From NCBI GenBank assembly GCA_020718525.1, contig DYRX01000290.1, forward strand, positions 1 to 5,167: a stretch of 5,167 bases of DNA, in the 5' to 3' direction. This stretch comes from Victivallis vadensis (GTDB lineage Bacteria > Verrucomicrobiota > Lentisphaeria > Victivallales > GWF2-50-93). The first letter of the stretch is position 1. Each line of letters opens with the position of its first letter. This document shows, piece after piece, positions 1 through 5,167 of this stretch. The translations under genes were made by a program, and so were the position numbers. The notes below the pieces were generated by a model. It was not told the DNA's origin. It did not search any database and saw nothing but the letters and a program-made list of their open reading frames with translations.

Positions 1-119
1 GATGTTTTGCCGTCCATGGATAATTAGCTCAATTTGAACTTTAATTAGAATTAGTTGGAGTACAAACTTTAGTTTGCAGTTTCTTGCATGTCATCCAATT
101 TTAAAGCATGGGAATAAAC
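1..119. other. Leader region upstream of the pseudopilin gene
   Basis: No coding sequence can be supported here; all three + frames hit stops within the first 40 bases, so at most the last few codons of an upstream gene are present. The stretch is AT-rich. It holds three copies of AATTAG (22-27, 43-48 and 49-54, the last two in tandem) and a palindrome at 63-76. No convincing -35/-10 pair was found, although a TTGAAC at 34-39 and a TAGAAT at 46-51 are present singly. Presumably it contains the promoter and 5' leader of the pseudopilin gene. Confidence 0.4.
63..76. promoter_or_regulatory. 14-bp palindrome, possible operator
   Basis: The arms CAAACT (63-68) and AGTTTG (71-76) are perfect reverse complements around a 2-bp TT centre. 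It lies 43 bp before the pseudopilin start, where an operator for a dimeric regulator could sit. A palindrome of this size can arise by chance in AT-rich DNA, and no second copy was seen in the window, so the regulatory role is a guess. Confidence 0.2.
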
Positions 120-902
120 ATGAAAAACAAATTCACACTCATCGAACTGCTCGCTGCGCCAGACGTAGCCCGTAGGGCGAAGCGCTCATCAGCGTTTACC
201 CTGATAGAGCTACTGGTCGTAATTGCGATCATCGCAATCCTGGCGGCGATGCTTCTTCCAGCGCTGAAGAACGCCAGGGATCAGGCCAAGTCGATACTGT
301 GCAACAGCAACATAAGGCAGATTTCATTTGCGATGCTCATCTATTCCAATGACTATAATGACAGGATCATTCCGGGTTTCATCGGTGATATCTCGGTCGT
401 AGGAGCTGGAAAGCCTGGAGAGTGGTACACCAACCGTCTGATCGACAACAAATACATAACTCAAACGAAATGGCGCTACAGCACCCCTACCGGCGCCTGG
501 GGTGACATCAGGACAGGCATCTGGCTGTGTCCATCGTCGGAAAACATGAACGGGAACGCAGGCTGGGGCGGCGGCTACGGGGTCAATATCACCAACATGT
601 GCACCAGTACGTCAATTAAATCGCCCCCTCCTCTTTCAAAGCTGAACGGCGACGAATGGCTCATCGGAGATGCCAGACAGACCGTACTCGGGGACAGCAC
701 CTGCATCTTCGTAATCTCCCCGGAGACGAATTTAAATTTAGCACGTGTTGAAAAACCAAGTCCGCGCCACCACAGGACCGTAAACATAGCCTACACGGAT
801 GGACATGCGGGATCTCTCCTGAACTGGGACAGGATGGCAATTGAGGCTCTTGGTGCGCAGAAGGACGCAGTCTCAAAACTTTTTTTTGTGCCAGGATATT
901 GA
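120..902 (+). CDS. Type IV pilin-like (pseudopilin) protein with H-X9-DG domain
   Basis: A 260-residue protein of the prepilin-type N-terminal cleavage/methylation family with a C-terminal H-X9-DG domain, likely anchored in the inner membrane and assembled by a type II secretion or type IV pilus-like machine. Its cargo is unknown. Visible features are an FTLIELL motif at residues 5-11, a basic spacer (12-25), a second FTLIELL (26-32) running into the hydrophobic helix VVIAIIAILAAMLLPAL (33-49), Cys-Ser-Asn-Ile-Arg-Gln after the helix, a WLCPSS segment mid-protein, and H217-x9-D227-G228. Only the second motif precedes a real membrane helix, so cleavage is expected before F26, with Ala rather than the usual Gly at -1. 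The ATG at 120 is chosen because it gives the family-typical MKNKFTLIELL start and has GGGA 7 bp upstream. An in-frame ATG at 108 would add four residues but lacks a Shine-Dalgarno. An eight-T run (880-887) near the end is a possible slippage site, yet the frame stays intact to the stop. Confidence 0.88.
   Translation: MKNKFTLIELLAAPDVARRAKRSSAFTLIELLVVIAIIAILAAMLLPALKNARDQAKSILCNSNIRQISFAMLIYSNDYNDRIIPGFIGDISVVGAGKPGEWYTNRLIDNKYITQTKWRYSTPTGAWGDIRTGIWLCPSSENMNGNAGWGGGYGVNITNMCTSTSIKSPPPLSKLNGDEWLIGDARQTVLGDSTCIFVISPETNLNLARVEKPSPRHHRTVNIAYTDGHAGSLLNWDRMAIEALGAQKDAVSKLFFVPGY
132..215 (+). repeat. Doubled FTLIELL pilin motif, 63-bp period
   Basis: The 21-bp segments 132-152 and 195-215 both encode FTLIELL. 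Aligned base by base they match at 14 of 21 positions, and all seven mismatches fall on the third codon position. The copies are separated by a 42-bp spacer (153-194, 14 codons) that counts 29 G+C of 42, well above the surrounding DNA. The first copy is followed by basic residues instead of a hydrophobic helix, so it cannot work as a pilin transmembrane start; the second can. Confidence 0.85.
156..185. repeat. GC-rich palindromic insert inside the pilin coding region
   Basis: Within the spacer between the two FTLIELL copies, GCGC (156-159) pairs with GCGC (182-185) and GCCC (168-171) pairs with GGGC (175-178) around a 3-nt GTA loop. An alternative pairing uses CGCC (157-160) with GGCG (176-179). 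The arrangement resembles a small palindromic repeat element inserted in frame, which would translate to a basic peptide rich in Arg, Lys and Ala. No second copy exists in this window, so its status as a dispersed repeat is inference. Confidence 0.45.
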
Positions 903-973
903 CCTGAGAAAACCAAAATTCACCTTGATAAGATCAAAAATAGTGTTATCCCCGGATATTGCGTAGAATATTA

Positions 974-1022
974 TGAGCCGATTTAAAAACTCTGAAATTT
1001 TCAGAGTTTTGAAATCGGCTCA
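974..1022. terminator. Near-perfect 49-bp inverted repeat, candidate terminator
   Basis: The outer arms 974-984 and 1012-1022 pair perfectly over 11 bp. After one A/G mismatch (985/1011), 986-996 pairs with 1000-1010, giving about 22 paired positions and a 3-nt loop. No T-run follows the whole hairpin, so it is not a textbook intrinsic terminator. However, the inner hairpin (990-996 with 1000-1006) is followed by TTTT on the + strand and by TTTTT on the - strand, so a nested, bidirectional terminator is possible. It starts 71 bp after the pseudopilin stop and ends just before the next promoter, a position that fits transcription termination or insulation. It could instead be a palindromic repeat element. 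Confidence 0.55.
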
Positions 1023-1050
1023 GATAAGTATTAGTAGTTGATCAGATGCA

Positions 1051-1078
1051 TTGATAATTCAACAGCCTGAAATATAAT
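1051..1078 (+). promoter_or_regulatory. Sigma-70-type promoter for the phosphoesterase/GH26 gene cluster
   Basis: TTGATA (1051-1056) and a perfect TATAAT (1073-1078) are separated by 16 bp. Transcription would begin near 1085, leaving a leader of about 44 nt before the ATG at 1129. It lies immediately downstream of the large inverted repeat and upstream of four tandem + strand genes, so it probably starts their shared transcript. The match is to the general bacterial consensus; promoter rules for this phylum are less well established. Confidence 0.65.
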
Positions 1079-1128
1079 TGGGCAGGAATCAGAAACATCT
1101 AACAATAAACATAGGGAAAAGATCTCCA

Positions 1129-3048
1129 ATGAAATTGTTGAGAAAATGTCTTGTAGCATCGTTTTCCATTGGGCTGATGGCGAATGCGTTTTCAGGGACA
1201 GCTCTGCAGGGGCTTGTATTTCTGGATTCAAATTCGAACGGAATCCAGGAAAATGGAGAGCCTGGAATTGAAGGAGTTGCCGTGTCGGATGGAGCTTCAG
1301 TCGTAGCTAGCGGCGCGGATGGAACTTATTCTTTGGAAACCAGCGACTCAAAGCCGACTGTTTTCATTTCAACGCCATCAGGCTATGTCCTCCCTGCAAA
1401 GGGTAGATGGTTCATCAATGTCGCAAATCCCGCCCAGAAACTGGACTTTCCACTGGTAAAAGATCCGGCGTCTCAGGAGGACTTTTCATTTATTCAGGTA
1501 ACGGATACGCATCTGCAGTCTTCCGGGGCAGACAAGCCGAATGGCCAGTTCCACTACAAATACGTATCCGGTAGCCAGACATGGAAGTACTTCTTTGATA
1601 AGGCGATGCCGCAGATTTTAAAGACAGAACCCAATGCATCATTCATTGTTGACACAGGAGACCTTGGTCTCAAGGAGACCTCATCCTCTCCCTCGTCCGA
1701 TGCGAAGCTGTTCCGGGAAAAGGTGGAGGACTTCAGGATCCCTTACTTTTTTGTTCCAGGCAACCATGACGGACTTGAGACTTTAGAGATGAGTCCGTCA
1801 CACTATTCGTTCAATCATGGCAAGTTCCATTTCGTTTTCCTGAAACGTTTTCCGAACGTGGAGAACACTGAAATGGCGCGGCAGTTCGAGTGGCTTGCGA
1901 AAGATCTTGCGTTCCTGCCTCCGAAAACTCCGACAATATTTTTCTGCCATTATTATTTTGGTCATGAATCATACGGTGGAATAGAAAAATCAATGAACAG
2001 AAGTCCTGAGTTCATGAAAATCATCGAAGCGTGCGATGCGAAAGCTTTCATTTACGGACACATTCATCAGAACCGCATGGAGAAAATCAATGAGATGCTC
2101 CAGATGTCCGCACCTTCATTTAATTTCGGTGGCGGGTGGAGCCAGGAATTCTTCGGCTACCCGCCATCGTATAGGATTGTGGATATCAAAGGAACTGAGG
2201 TGGCGGCAACTGCTGTCAAGAGCATTGAAGCGGCTGACAATCCAATCTGGATTCTATCTCCCAAGGACATGACGGTCGTTGAAGGCGCCATGTATCCATA
2301 TTTCAACAGTTGCTCCTTCTGGAATGGAAAAGTTATCGCCGTCTATCTTGACGACGATTTTTCTGATATAAGCTCTATGAGCTGTAAGATTGACGATAGC
2401 GATTATAAGCCGATGACATATTACGCAAAGATCAAGGGCCAGCAGGGCGAATGGTCCTACAATGGAGACATCAGAAAGGACATGGGACCCGGAAAACACA
2501 GCTTGACATTGAAGGCGGAAGGGAAGAATGGAAAAATTTACGAGAAAAGCATAAGCTTGTTTTCCGATAGCAGTTTCCTTCCGGAAGAATGGCCGGAACT
2601 CATGCAGAACACGTCCTTCGAAGAGAAGTCCGCCGACGGAACGGCTCCAGCAGGATGGAAAGTTGATGGCAAGACAGTGTTCTGGGACGACAAAGAGGCA
2701 AAGTCAGGAACTCATTCAATCCGAACTCAGATGGAGCGGCCCTGGGGCAGTTTTTACATTATGGACGATATCCCAGTCGAGCCGGAGGGAATTTATAACC
2801 TCTCCCTGATTGCAAAAGGCAAGGATGTCTTGAAGATGAGCTACGCCATATTCCCGGGCATGTCGGACGCGCATGTCCTGCGTTTCCCGGACGGAACTTA
2901 CGACTGGACGAAGATCAACACTCAGTTCAGGATCAAGCCTGGTGTCAGGAAGATCGGACTCTGCATTGGCAATTTCACTCCGGAGAAGAGAGACGGTGGG
3001 TCAGGAACTTTGTGGATTGATGACATTTCGCTTCGCCGTGTGAAATAA
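1129..3048 (+). CDS. Secreted calcineurin-like metallophosphoesterase with C-terminal CBM-like domain
   Basis: A 639-residue exported hydrolase expected to cleave phosphate mono- or diesters using two metal ions; the substrate is unknown. Order of parts: signal peptide (residues 1-20, ANA before the likely cut), an SdrD_B/MetallophosN-like beta domain (about 26-115) with the acidic loop D33-S-N-S-N-G and GEPGIEGV, then the catalytic fold. The complete metal-binding set is visible: D126-x-H128, G177-D178, G211-N-H-D214, H274 and G310-H-x-H313. A MetallophosC-like region (about 370-480) follows, then a beta-rich segment (about 484-639, beginning near NTSFEE at 494 and ending in LWIDDISL) resembling CBM4/9-type carbohydrate-binding modules. 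The ATG at 1129 is preferred because it begins a proper signal peptide and has AGGGA at 1113-1117. An in-frame TTG at 1078 would overlap the promoter -10 box. The GH26 gene follows 73 bp later, implying a glycan-related role such as removing phosphate from a polysaccharide. Catalytic class is well supported; the C-terminal domain is a fold-level guess. Confidence 0.88.
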   Translation: MKLLRKCLVASFSIGLMANAFSGTALQGLVFLDSNSNGIQENGEPGIEGVAVSDGASVVASGADGTYSLETSDSKPTVFISTPSGYVLPAKGRWFINVANPAQKLDFPLVKDPASQEDFSFIQVTDTHLQSSGADKPNGQFHYKYVSGSQTWKYFFDKAMPQILKTEPNASFIVDTGDLGLKETSSSPSSDAKLFREKVEDFRIPYFFVPGNHDGLETLEMSPSHYSFNHGKFHFVFLKRFPNVENTEMARQFEWLAKDLAFLPPKTPTIFFCHYYFGHESYGGIEKSMNRSPEFMKIIEACDAKAFIYGHIHQNRMEKINEMLQMSAPSFNFGGGWSQEFFGYPPSYRIVDIKGTEVAATAVKSIEAADNPIWILSPKDMTVVEGAMYPYFNSCSFWNGKVIAVYLDDDFSDISSMSCKIDDSDYKPMTYYAKIKGQQGEWSYNGDIRKDMGPGKHSLTLKAEGKNGKIYEKSISLFSDSSFLPEEWPELMQNTSFEEKSADGTAPAGWKVDGKTVFWDDKEAKSGTHSIRTQMERPWGSFYIMDDIPVEPEGIYNLSLIAKGKDVLKMSYAIFPGMSDAHVLRFPDGTYDWTKINTQFRIKPGVRKIGLCIGNFTPEKRDGGSGTLWIDDISLRRVK

Positions 3049-3111
3049 GCATTTGGAACACAAATAGTCTTGATGCGGCCTGAGTTTCCGGGAAAATAAT
3101 TATCCGAGTAC

Positions 3112-3117
3112 AGGAGG
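3112..3117 (+). promoter_or_regulatory. Strong Shine-Dalgarno for the GH26 gene
   Basis: A perfect AGGAGG lies 4 bp before the ATG at 3122 and 10 bp before a second in-frame ATG at 3128. Neither spacing is ideal. The first is kept because it gives the signal peptide a lysine in its n-region. The strength of the site suggests efficient translation of the glycosidase from the shared transcript. Confidence 0.75.
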
Positions 3118-3121
3118 ATTT

Positions 3122-4222
3122 ATGAAAATGTTGGAACAACTTATAGTAGCCTTGTCCTGCATTTTCTGCTTTTCAGCATCGGCATCGGATCCATTGGTGA
3201 AGTCATCAAAGATAAAGACAGAAGACGTCTGTTGCAACCCAAAAGCCTCGCCGGCAGCCAATAGGCTGCTTGCCTATATCGCCGGGCTTCCATCCTCCAG
3301 TCAGCGCGGCATCCTTGTCGGACAGCATACTGCCCATGGAGAGCACGTGCAGTACGGAATGAAAGAATATGTGGATAATTTGGAGAAGCAGACTGGCAAA
3401 TATCCGTCAATCATCAGTGCTGACTACGCATACGGCGCGAAGCGGACAGACGATCCGGATATCAAGCCAATCAACAAGGCTCTCATCGAATGGTGGAGAA
3501 AAGGCGGGCTAGTTACCATCAGTTGGCATGCACGGAATCCCATGAGCGGCGGAACCGCCTGGGATCTAGTAAAACCTGTTGATATCAAAGACTTGCTCAA
3601 GCCGGGAACTGAATCCAATAAACGGTGGATGACTCAGTTGGACCGAATTGCAAAAGGTCTTTCACAGCTCCGCGATGCCAAGGTGCCCGTCCTTTGGCGG
3701 CCTTTCCATGAAATGAATGGCAACTGGTTCTGGTGGGGACGACAGGATTACCAGGGACACAAAGATGATTTCATCTCGCTGTGGCGTCATATGTTCGATT
3801 ATTTTACGAAGGAGAAAAAACTGGACAACCTGATCTGGGTATATGCCGCTTCAGGTGGGGCACATGAGGCATCCAAGTCGGGACGCCCTAACAGATCTAT
3901 TGACTATTATTATCCTGGCAACGATTATTGTGACATTGTCGGAATGGACCGTTATCTGGACAATGAAATTCTGCCGGGATATGAAGAACTTTTGGAATTG
4001 GGCAAACCTGTAGCTTGTTGCGAGTTTGGACCAAAAACTGAAGACGGCAAATTCGACATGGCTCTTTTTCTCCAAGGCGTCAAGGAAAAATATTCCAAAC
4101 TGACATACTGCCTTGCTTGGGATGCGAACTGGAGCATCGTCAACAACAAAAACGCCAGGCTCTTCATGAATGATCCTGCTCTCATAACCCGTGACAAATT
4201 GCCAGATTTATTTGGCAAATGA
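3122..4222 (+). CDS. Secreted glycoside hydrolase family 26, probable beta-mannanase
   Basis: A 366-residue single-domain enzyme of glycoside hydrolase family 26, a retaining (beta/alpha)8-barrel family mostly made up of endo-beta-1,4-mannanases. It starts with a signal peptide ending at ASA (residue 21), so it acts in the periplasm or outside the cell. The family fingerprints are all present: GQH in the first barrel strand region, ISWHARNP with H136, WRPFHEMNGNWFWWG carrying the acid/base E197, and CCEFGP carrying the nucleophile E301. The spacing of 104 residues between the two catalytic glutamates matches the family pattern. No carbohydrate-binding module is attached, which may explain the separate binding proteins nearby. 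It sits 73 bp after the phosphoesterase and 30 bp before the broken glycosidase, consistent with one operon. GH26 also includes beta-1,3-xylanases and mixed-linkage glucanases, so mannan is the likeliest rather than the proven substrate. Confidence 0.92.
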   Translation: MKMLEQLIVALSCIFCFSASASDPLVKSSKIKTEDVCCNPKASPAANRLLAYIAGLPSSSQRGILVGQHTAHGEHVQYGMKEYVDNLEKQTGKYPSIISADYAYGAKRTDDPDIKPINKALIEWWRKGGLVTISWHARNPMSGGTAWDLVKPVDIKDLLKPGTESNKRWMTQLDRIAKGLSQLRDAKVPVLWRPFHEMNGNWFWWGRQDYQGHKDDFISLWRHMFDYFTKEKKLDNLIWVYAASGGAHEASKSGRPNRSIDYYYPGNDYCDIVGMDRYLDNEILPGYEELLELGKPVACCEFGPKTEDGKFDMALFLQGVKEKYSKLTYCLAWDANWSIVNNKNARLFMNDPALITRDKLPDLFGK

Positions 4223-4239
4223 GAATAATATGCAATGTT

Positions 4240-4244
4240 AAGGA
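4240..4244 (+). promoter_or_regulatory. Shine-Dalgarno fixing the start of the broken glycosidase
   Basis: AAGGA lies 8 bp before the ATG at 4253, which opens a standard signal peptide. An earlier in-frame ATG at 4235 has no such site and would add six residues before the signal peptide. The intact ribosome-binding site shows that translation of the remnant can still begin. Confidence 0.6.
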
Positions 4245-4252
4245 ATGCACAT

Positions 4253-4818
4253 ATGAAATTATCACAGATAAGCGTTGTCGCTATTGTAACCATGGCGGCT
4301 TTTCCTGCCACAGCCCTTACCGTGCGTGTCCAGGATACGCCAGGCGGACCGCAGATTCATCTCAACGGTAGCCCCATCGCACCACGTTTTTTCTGGGGAA
4401 CACCTCGTGGAGAAACCTTTGAGCTGAGAAGCGAATGGAACGAATCACACCACTTTTCACAGTTGACGATGCAGATCCGGAATCTGTTCTGGCAACCTAT
4501 AAAGACGGTTCTCCGGCAATGCTGCTCCGCAAAAGCGAGCATGGATCTGACATATTTATTGGAACGCCTCAGCTGACATCTGAACTGATACGGGCATGCT
4601 CGCGGCTTGCAGGAGTTCATCTCTTCACCCAGACAGACGCTTCGATTTGGGAAGCTGAAGGATACCTTTCCATACAGGCGCTCAAGGACGGAGATATTGC
4701 AATTGATACTGGAAATGACCGAGCTGTTACGGATGCACTGGACGGAAAAGCTCTTGGCAAGGGACCATCTCTAGTTATTCCGATGAAGGCTGGGGATCTG
4801 CGGATCTTGAAGTGGTAG
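4253..4818 (+). pseudogene. Internally deleted, frameshifted secreted glycosidase remnant
   Basis: Two pieces of what looks like one large glycosidase lie side by side in different frames. The 5' piece has a signal peptide (MKLSQISVVAIVTMAAFPATA) followed by VRVQDTPGGPQIHLNG and PRFFWG, which looks like the N-terminal beta domain of large glycosidases I associate with Lentisphaerota and Verrucomicrobiota. It stays plausible to about 4440, and its frame stops at 4576. The 3' piece is in the next frame, open from 4423 and clearly protein-like from RITPLFTVDDADPES to the stop at 4818. Its LAGVHLFTQTDASIWEAEGYLS and DALDGKALG stretches, ending in LRILKW, resemble the C-terminal beta domain of beta-galactosidase-like enzymes. 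The whole catalytic barrel is missing. The likely history is an internal deletion not divisible by three, with the joint between 4423 and about 4450. No catalytic activity is expected. Family naming is from memory of sequence style, not a search. Confidence 0.72.
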
Positions 4819-4831
4819 TCTATAATAAAAT

Positions 4832-4837
4832 AAGGAG
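4832..4837 (+). promoter_or_regulatory. Shine-Dalgarno for the CBM9-like gene
   Basis: AAGGAG lies 8 bp before the ATG at 4846, an ideal spacing, and fixes the start of the final, incomplete gene. Confidence 0.7.
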
Positions 4838-4845
4838 ACGTGATA

Positions 4846-5167
4846 ATGAAGAAAACTCAAGTGCCGGCAGGGATTGTCCTGCTTGCTTCCCTGATCTCAG
4901 GTCTTGTGGCAGACGAAGCAAATCAGTTGAATATTGAGCGTAAGGAGCAACTTGTTTCAGGCTCTGACAAATGGACTGGGACAGAGGACTGCTCAGCCAA
5001 AGTCAATTTTTCGAAAACTGCCGAAGCATTGATTTTCAAAGTCACGGTGAAGGATGAAAAGATCTCCGATGAAAATGCAGAAAACTGGAACAACGACAGC
5101 GTAGAAATATATCTGGACATAAGAAGCGCCGACAAGCGCGACGGAACGTATCAGAAAGGCGTTCTCC
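4846..5167 (+). CDS. Secreted CBM9-like protein, 5' part only
   Basis: An open frame runs from this ATG to the window edge without a stop (107 complete codons), so the 3' end is missing. It begins with a signal peptide (MKKTQVPAGIVLLASLISGLVA) cut near residue 22, placing the product outside the cytoplasm. Residues about 50-105 (KVNFSKTAEALIFKVTVKD, then WNNDSVEIYLDIR) show the alternating strands and the W-x-N-D-S-V-E-I-Y-L-D signature of family 9 carbohydrate-binding modules, which bind sugar chain ends and often sit at the front of larger glycan-active proteins. The gene starts 27 bp after the glycosidase remnant, so it is probably cotranscribed. What follows the binding module, possibly a catalytic domain, cannot be known from this window. 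Confidence 0.75.
   Translation, partial: MKKTQVPAGIVLLASLISGLVADEANQLNIERKEQLVSGSDKWTGTEDCSAKVNFSKTAEALIFKVTVKDEKISDENAENWNNDSVEIYLDIRSADKRDGTYQKGVL

Noticed and set aside
880..887. Eight-T run as a programmed frameshift site in the pilin gene
   Set aside because: It lies eight codons before the stop and no extended alternative product was recognised; the normal frame ends sensibly.
894..961. GGATATTG repeated at 894-901 and 954-961
   Set aside because: Only 8 bp match, the flanks differ and there is no sign of target duplication or a mobile element, so it is treated as coincidence.
1078..1128. TTG-initiated 17-residue extension of the phosphoesterase
   Set aside because: The TTG overlaps the -10 box of the promoter, has no ribosome-binding site, and the extension would put a polar stretch before the signal peptide.
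1031..1231. 66-residue - strand open frame over the promoter region
   Set aside because: It overlaps the promoter and signal peptide of the phosphoesterase, has a low-quality composition and no ribosome-binding site.
3051..3065. ATTTG/CAAAT hairpin after the phosphoesterase stop as a terminator
   Set aside because: The 5-bp AT-rich stem without a T-run is too weak.
3070..3100. TTGATG and AATAAT as a promoter for the GH26 gene
   Set aside because: The 19-bp spacing and weak hexamers make it unconvincing; cotranscription with the phosphoesterase is simpler.
3952..4311. 119-residue open frame on the - strand
   Set aside because: It is antisense to the catalytic half of a well-supported GH26 gene and shows no domain or start signal.
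4435..4818. Independent 127-residue + strand gene starting at the ATG at 4435
   Set aside because: It begins inside a domain, lacks a signal peptide or a clear Shine-Dalgarno, and reads as the C-terminal end of a large glycosidase. It is better explained as the 3' half of the deleted gene starting at 4253.
4821..4826. TATAAT just before the CBM9-like gene as an internal promoter
   Set aside because: The hexamer is perfect, but no acceptable -35 box lies 16-18 bp upstream and there is no extended -10 TG, so it may be chance in an AT-rich gap.

Overview
The window looks like an accessory, carbohydrate-degrading stretch of a bacterial chromosome of roughly balanced base composition. The likeliest source is Lentisphaerota (Victivallis-like), or another member of the Planctomycetota-Verrucomicrobiota-Chlamydiota group. 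This rests on three things seen here and compared with known families: a pseudopilin of the H-X9-DG type, which those phyla carry in very large numbers; its position just upstream of secreted glycan-active genes; and glycosidase fragments of a type I associate with those phyla. No rRNA or marker gene is present, so the assignment is an inference.

Layout: all recognisable genes are on the + strand. Bases 1-119 are a leader with a 14-bp palindrome. Bases 120-902 encode a type IV pilin-like protein whose N-terminal FTLIELL motif occurs twice, 63 bp apart. The copies are separated by a GC-rich 42-bp spacer with hairpin potential. A near-perfect 49-bp inverted repeat (974-1022) then separates this gene from a sigma-70-like promoter (1051-1078). 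That promoter appears to drive a run of closely spaced genes: a secreted calcineurin-like phosphoesterase with extra N- and C-terminal beta domains (1129-3048), a secreted GH26 glycosidase, probably a beta-mannanase (3122-4222), a wrecked glycosidase that keeps only its signal peptide/N-terminus and its C-terminal domain in different frames (4253-4818), and the start of a secreted CBM9-like protein that runs off the window (4846-5167).

Working together: every gene after the promoter starts with a signal peptide, so the products act outside the cytoplasm. The set fits attack on a mannan-type polysaccharide, perhaps with phosphate decoration removed by the phosphoesterase, with binding help from the CBM-like domains. 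The degenerate glycosidase suggests the locus is being remodelled.

No RNA gene, CRISPR array, transposase or integrase was seen. The most unusual items are the doubled pilin motif with its palindromic in-frame insert and the internally deleted glycosidase.
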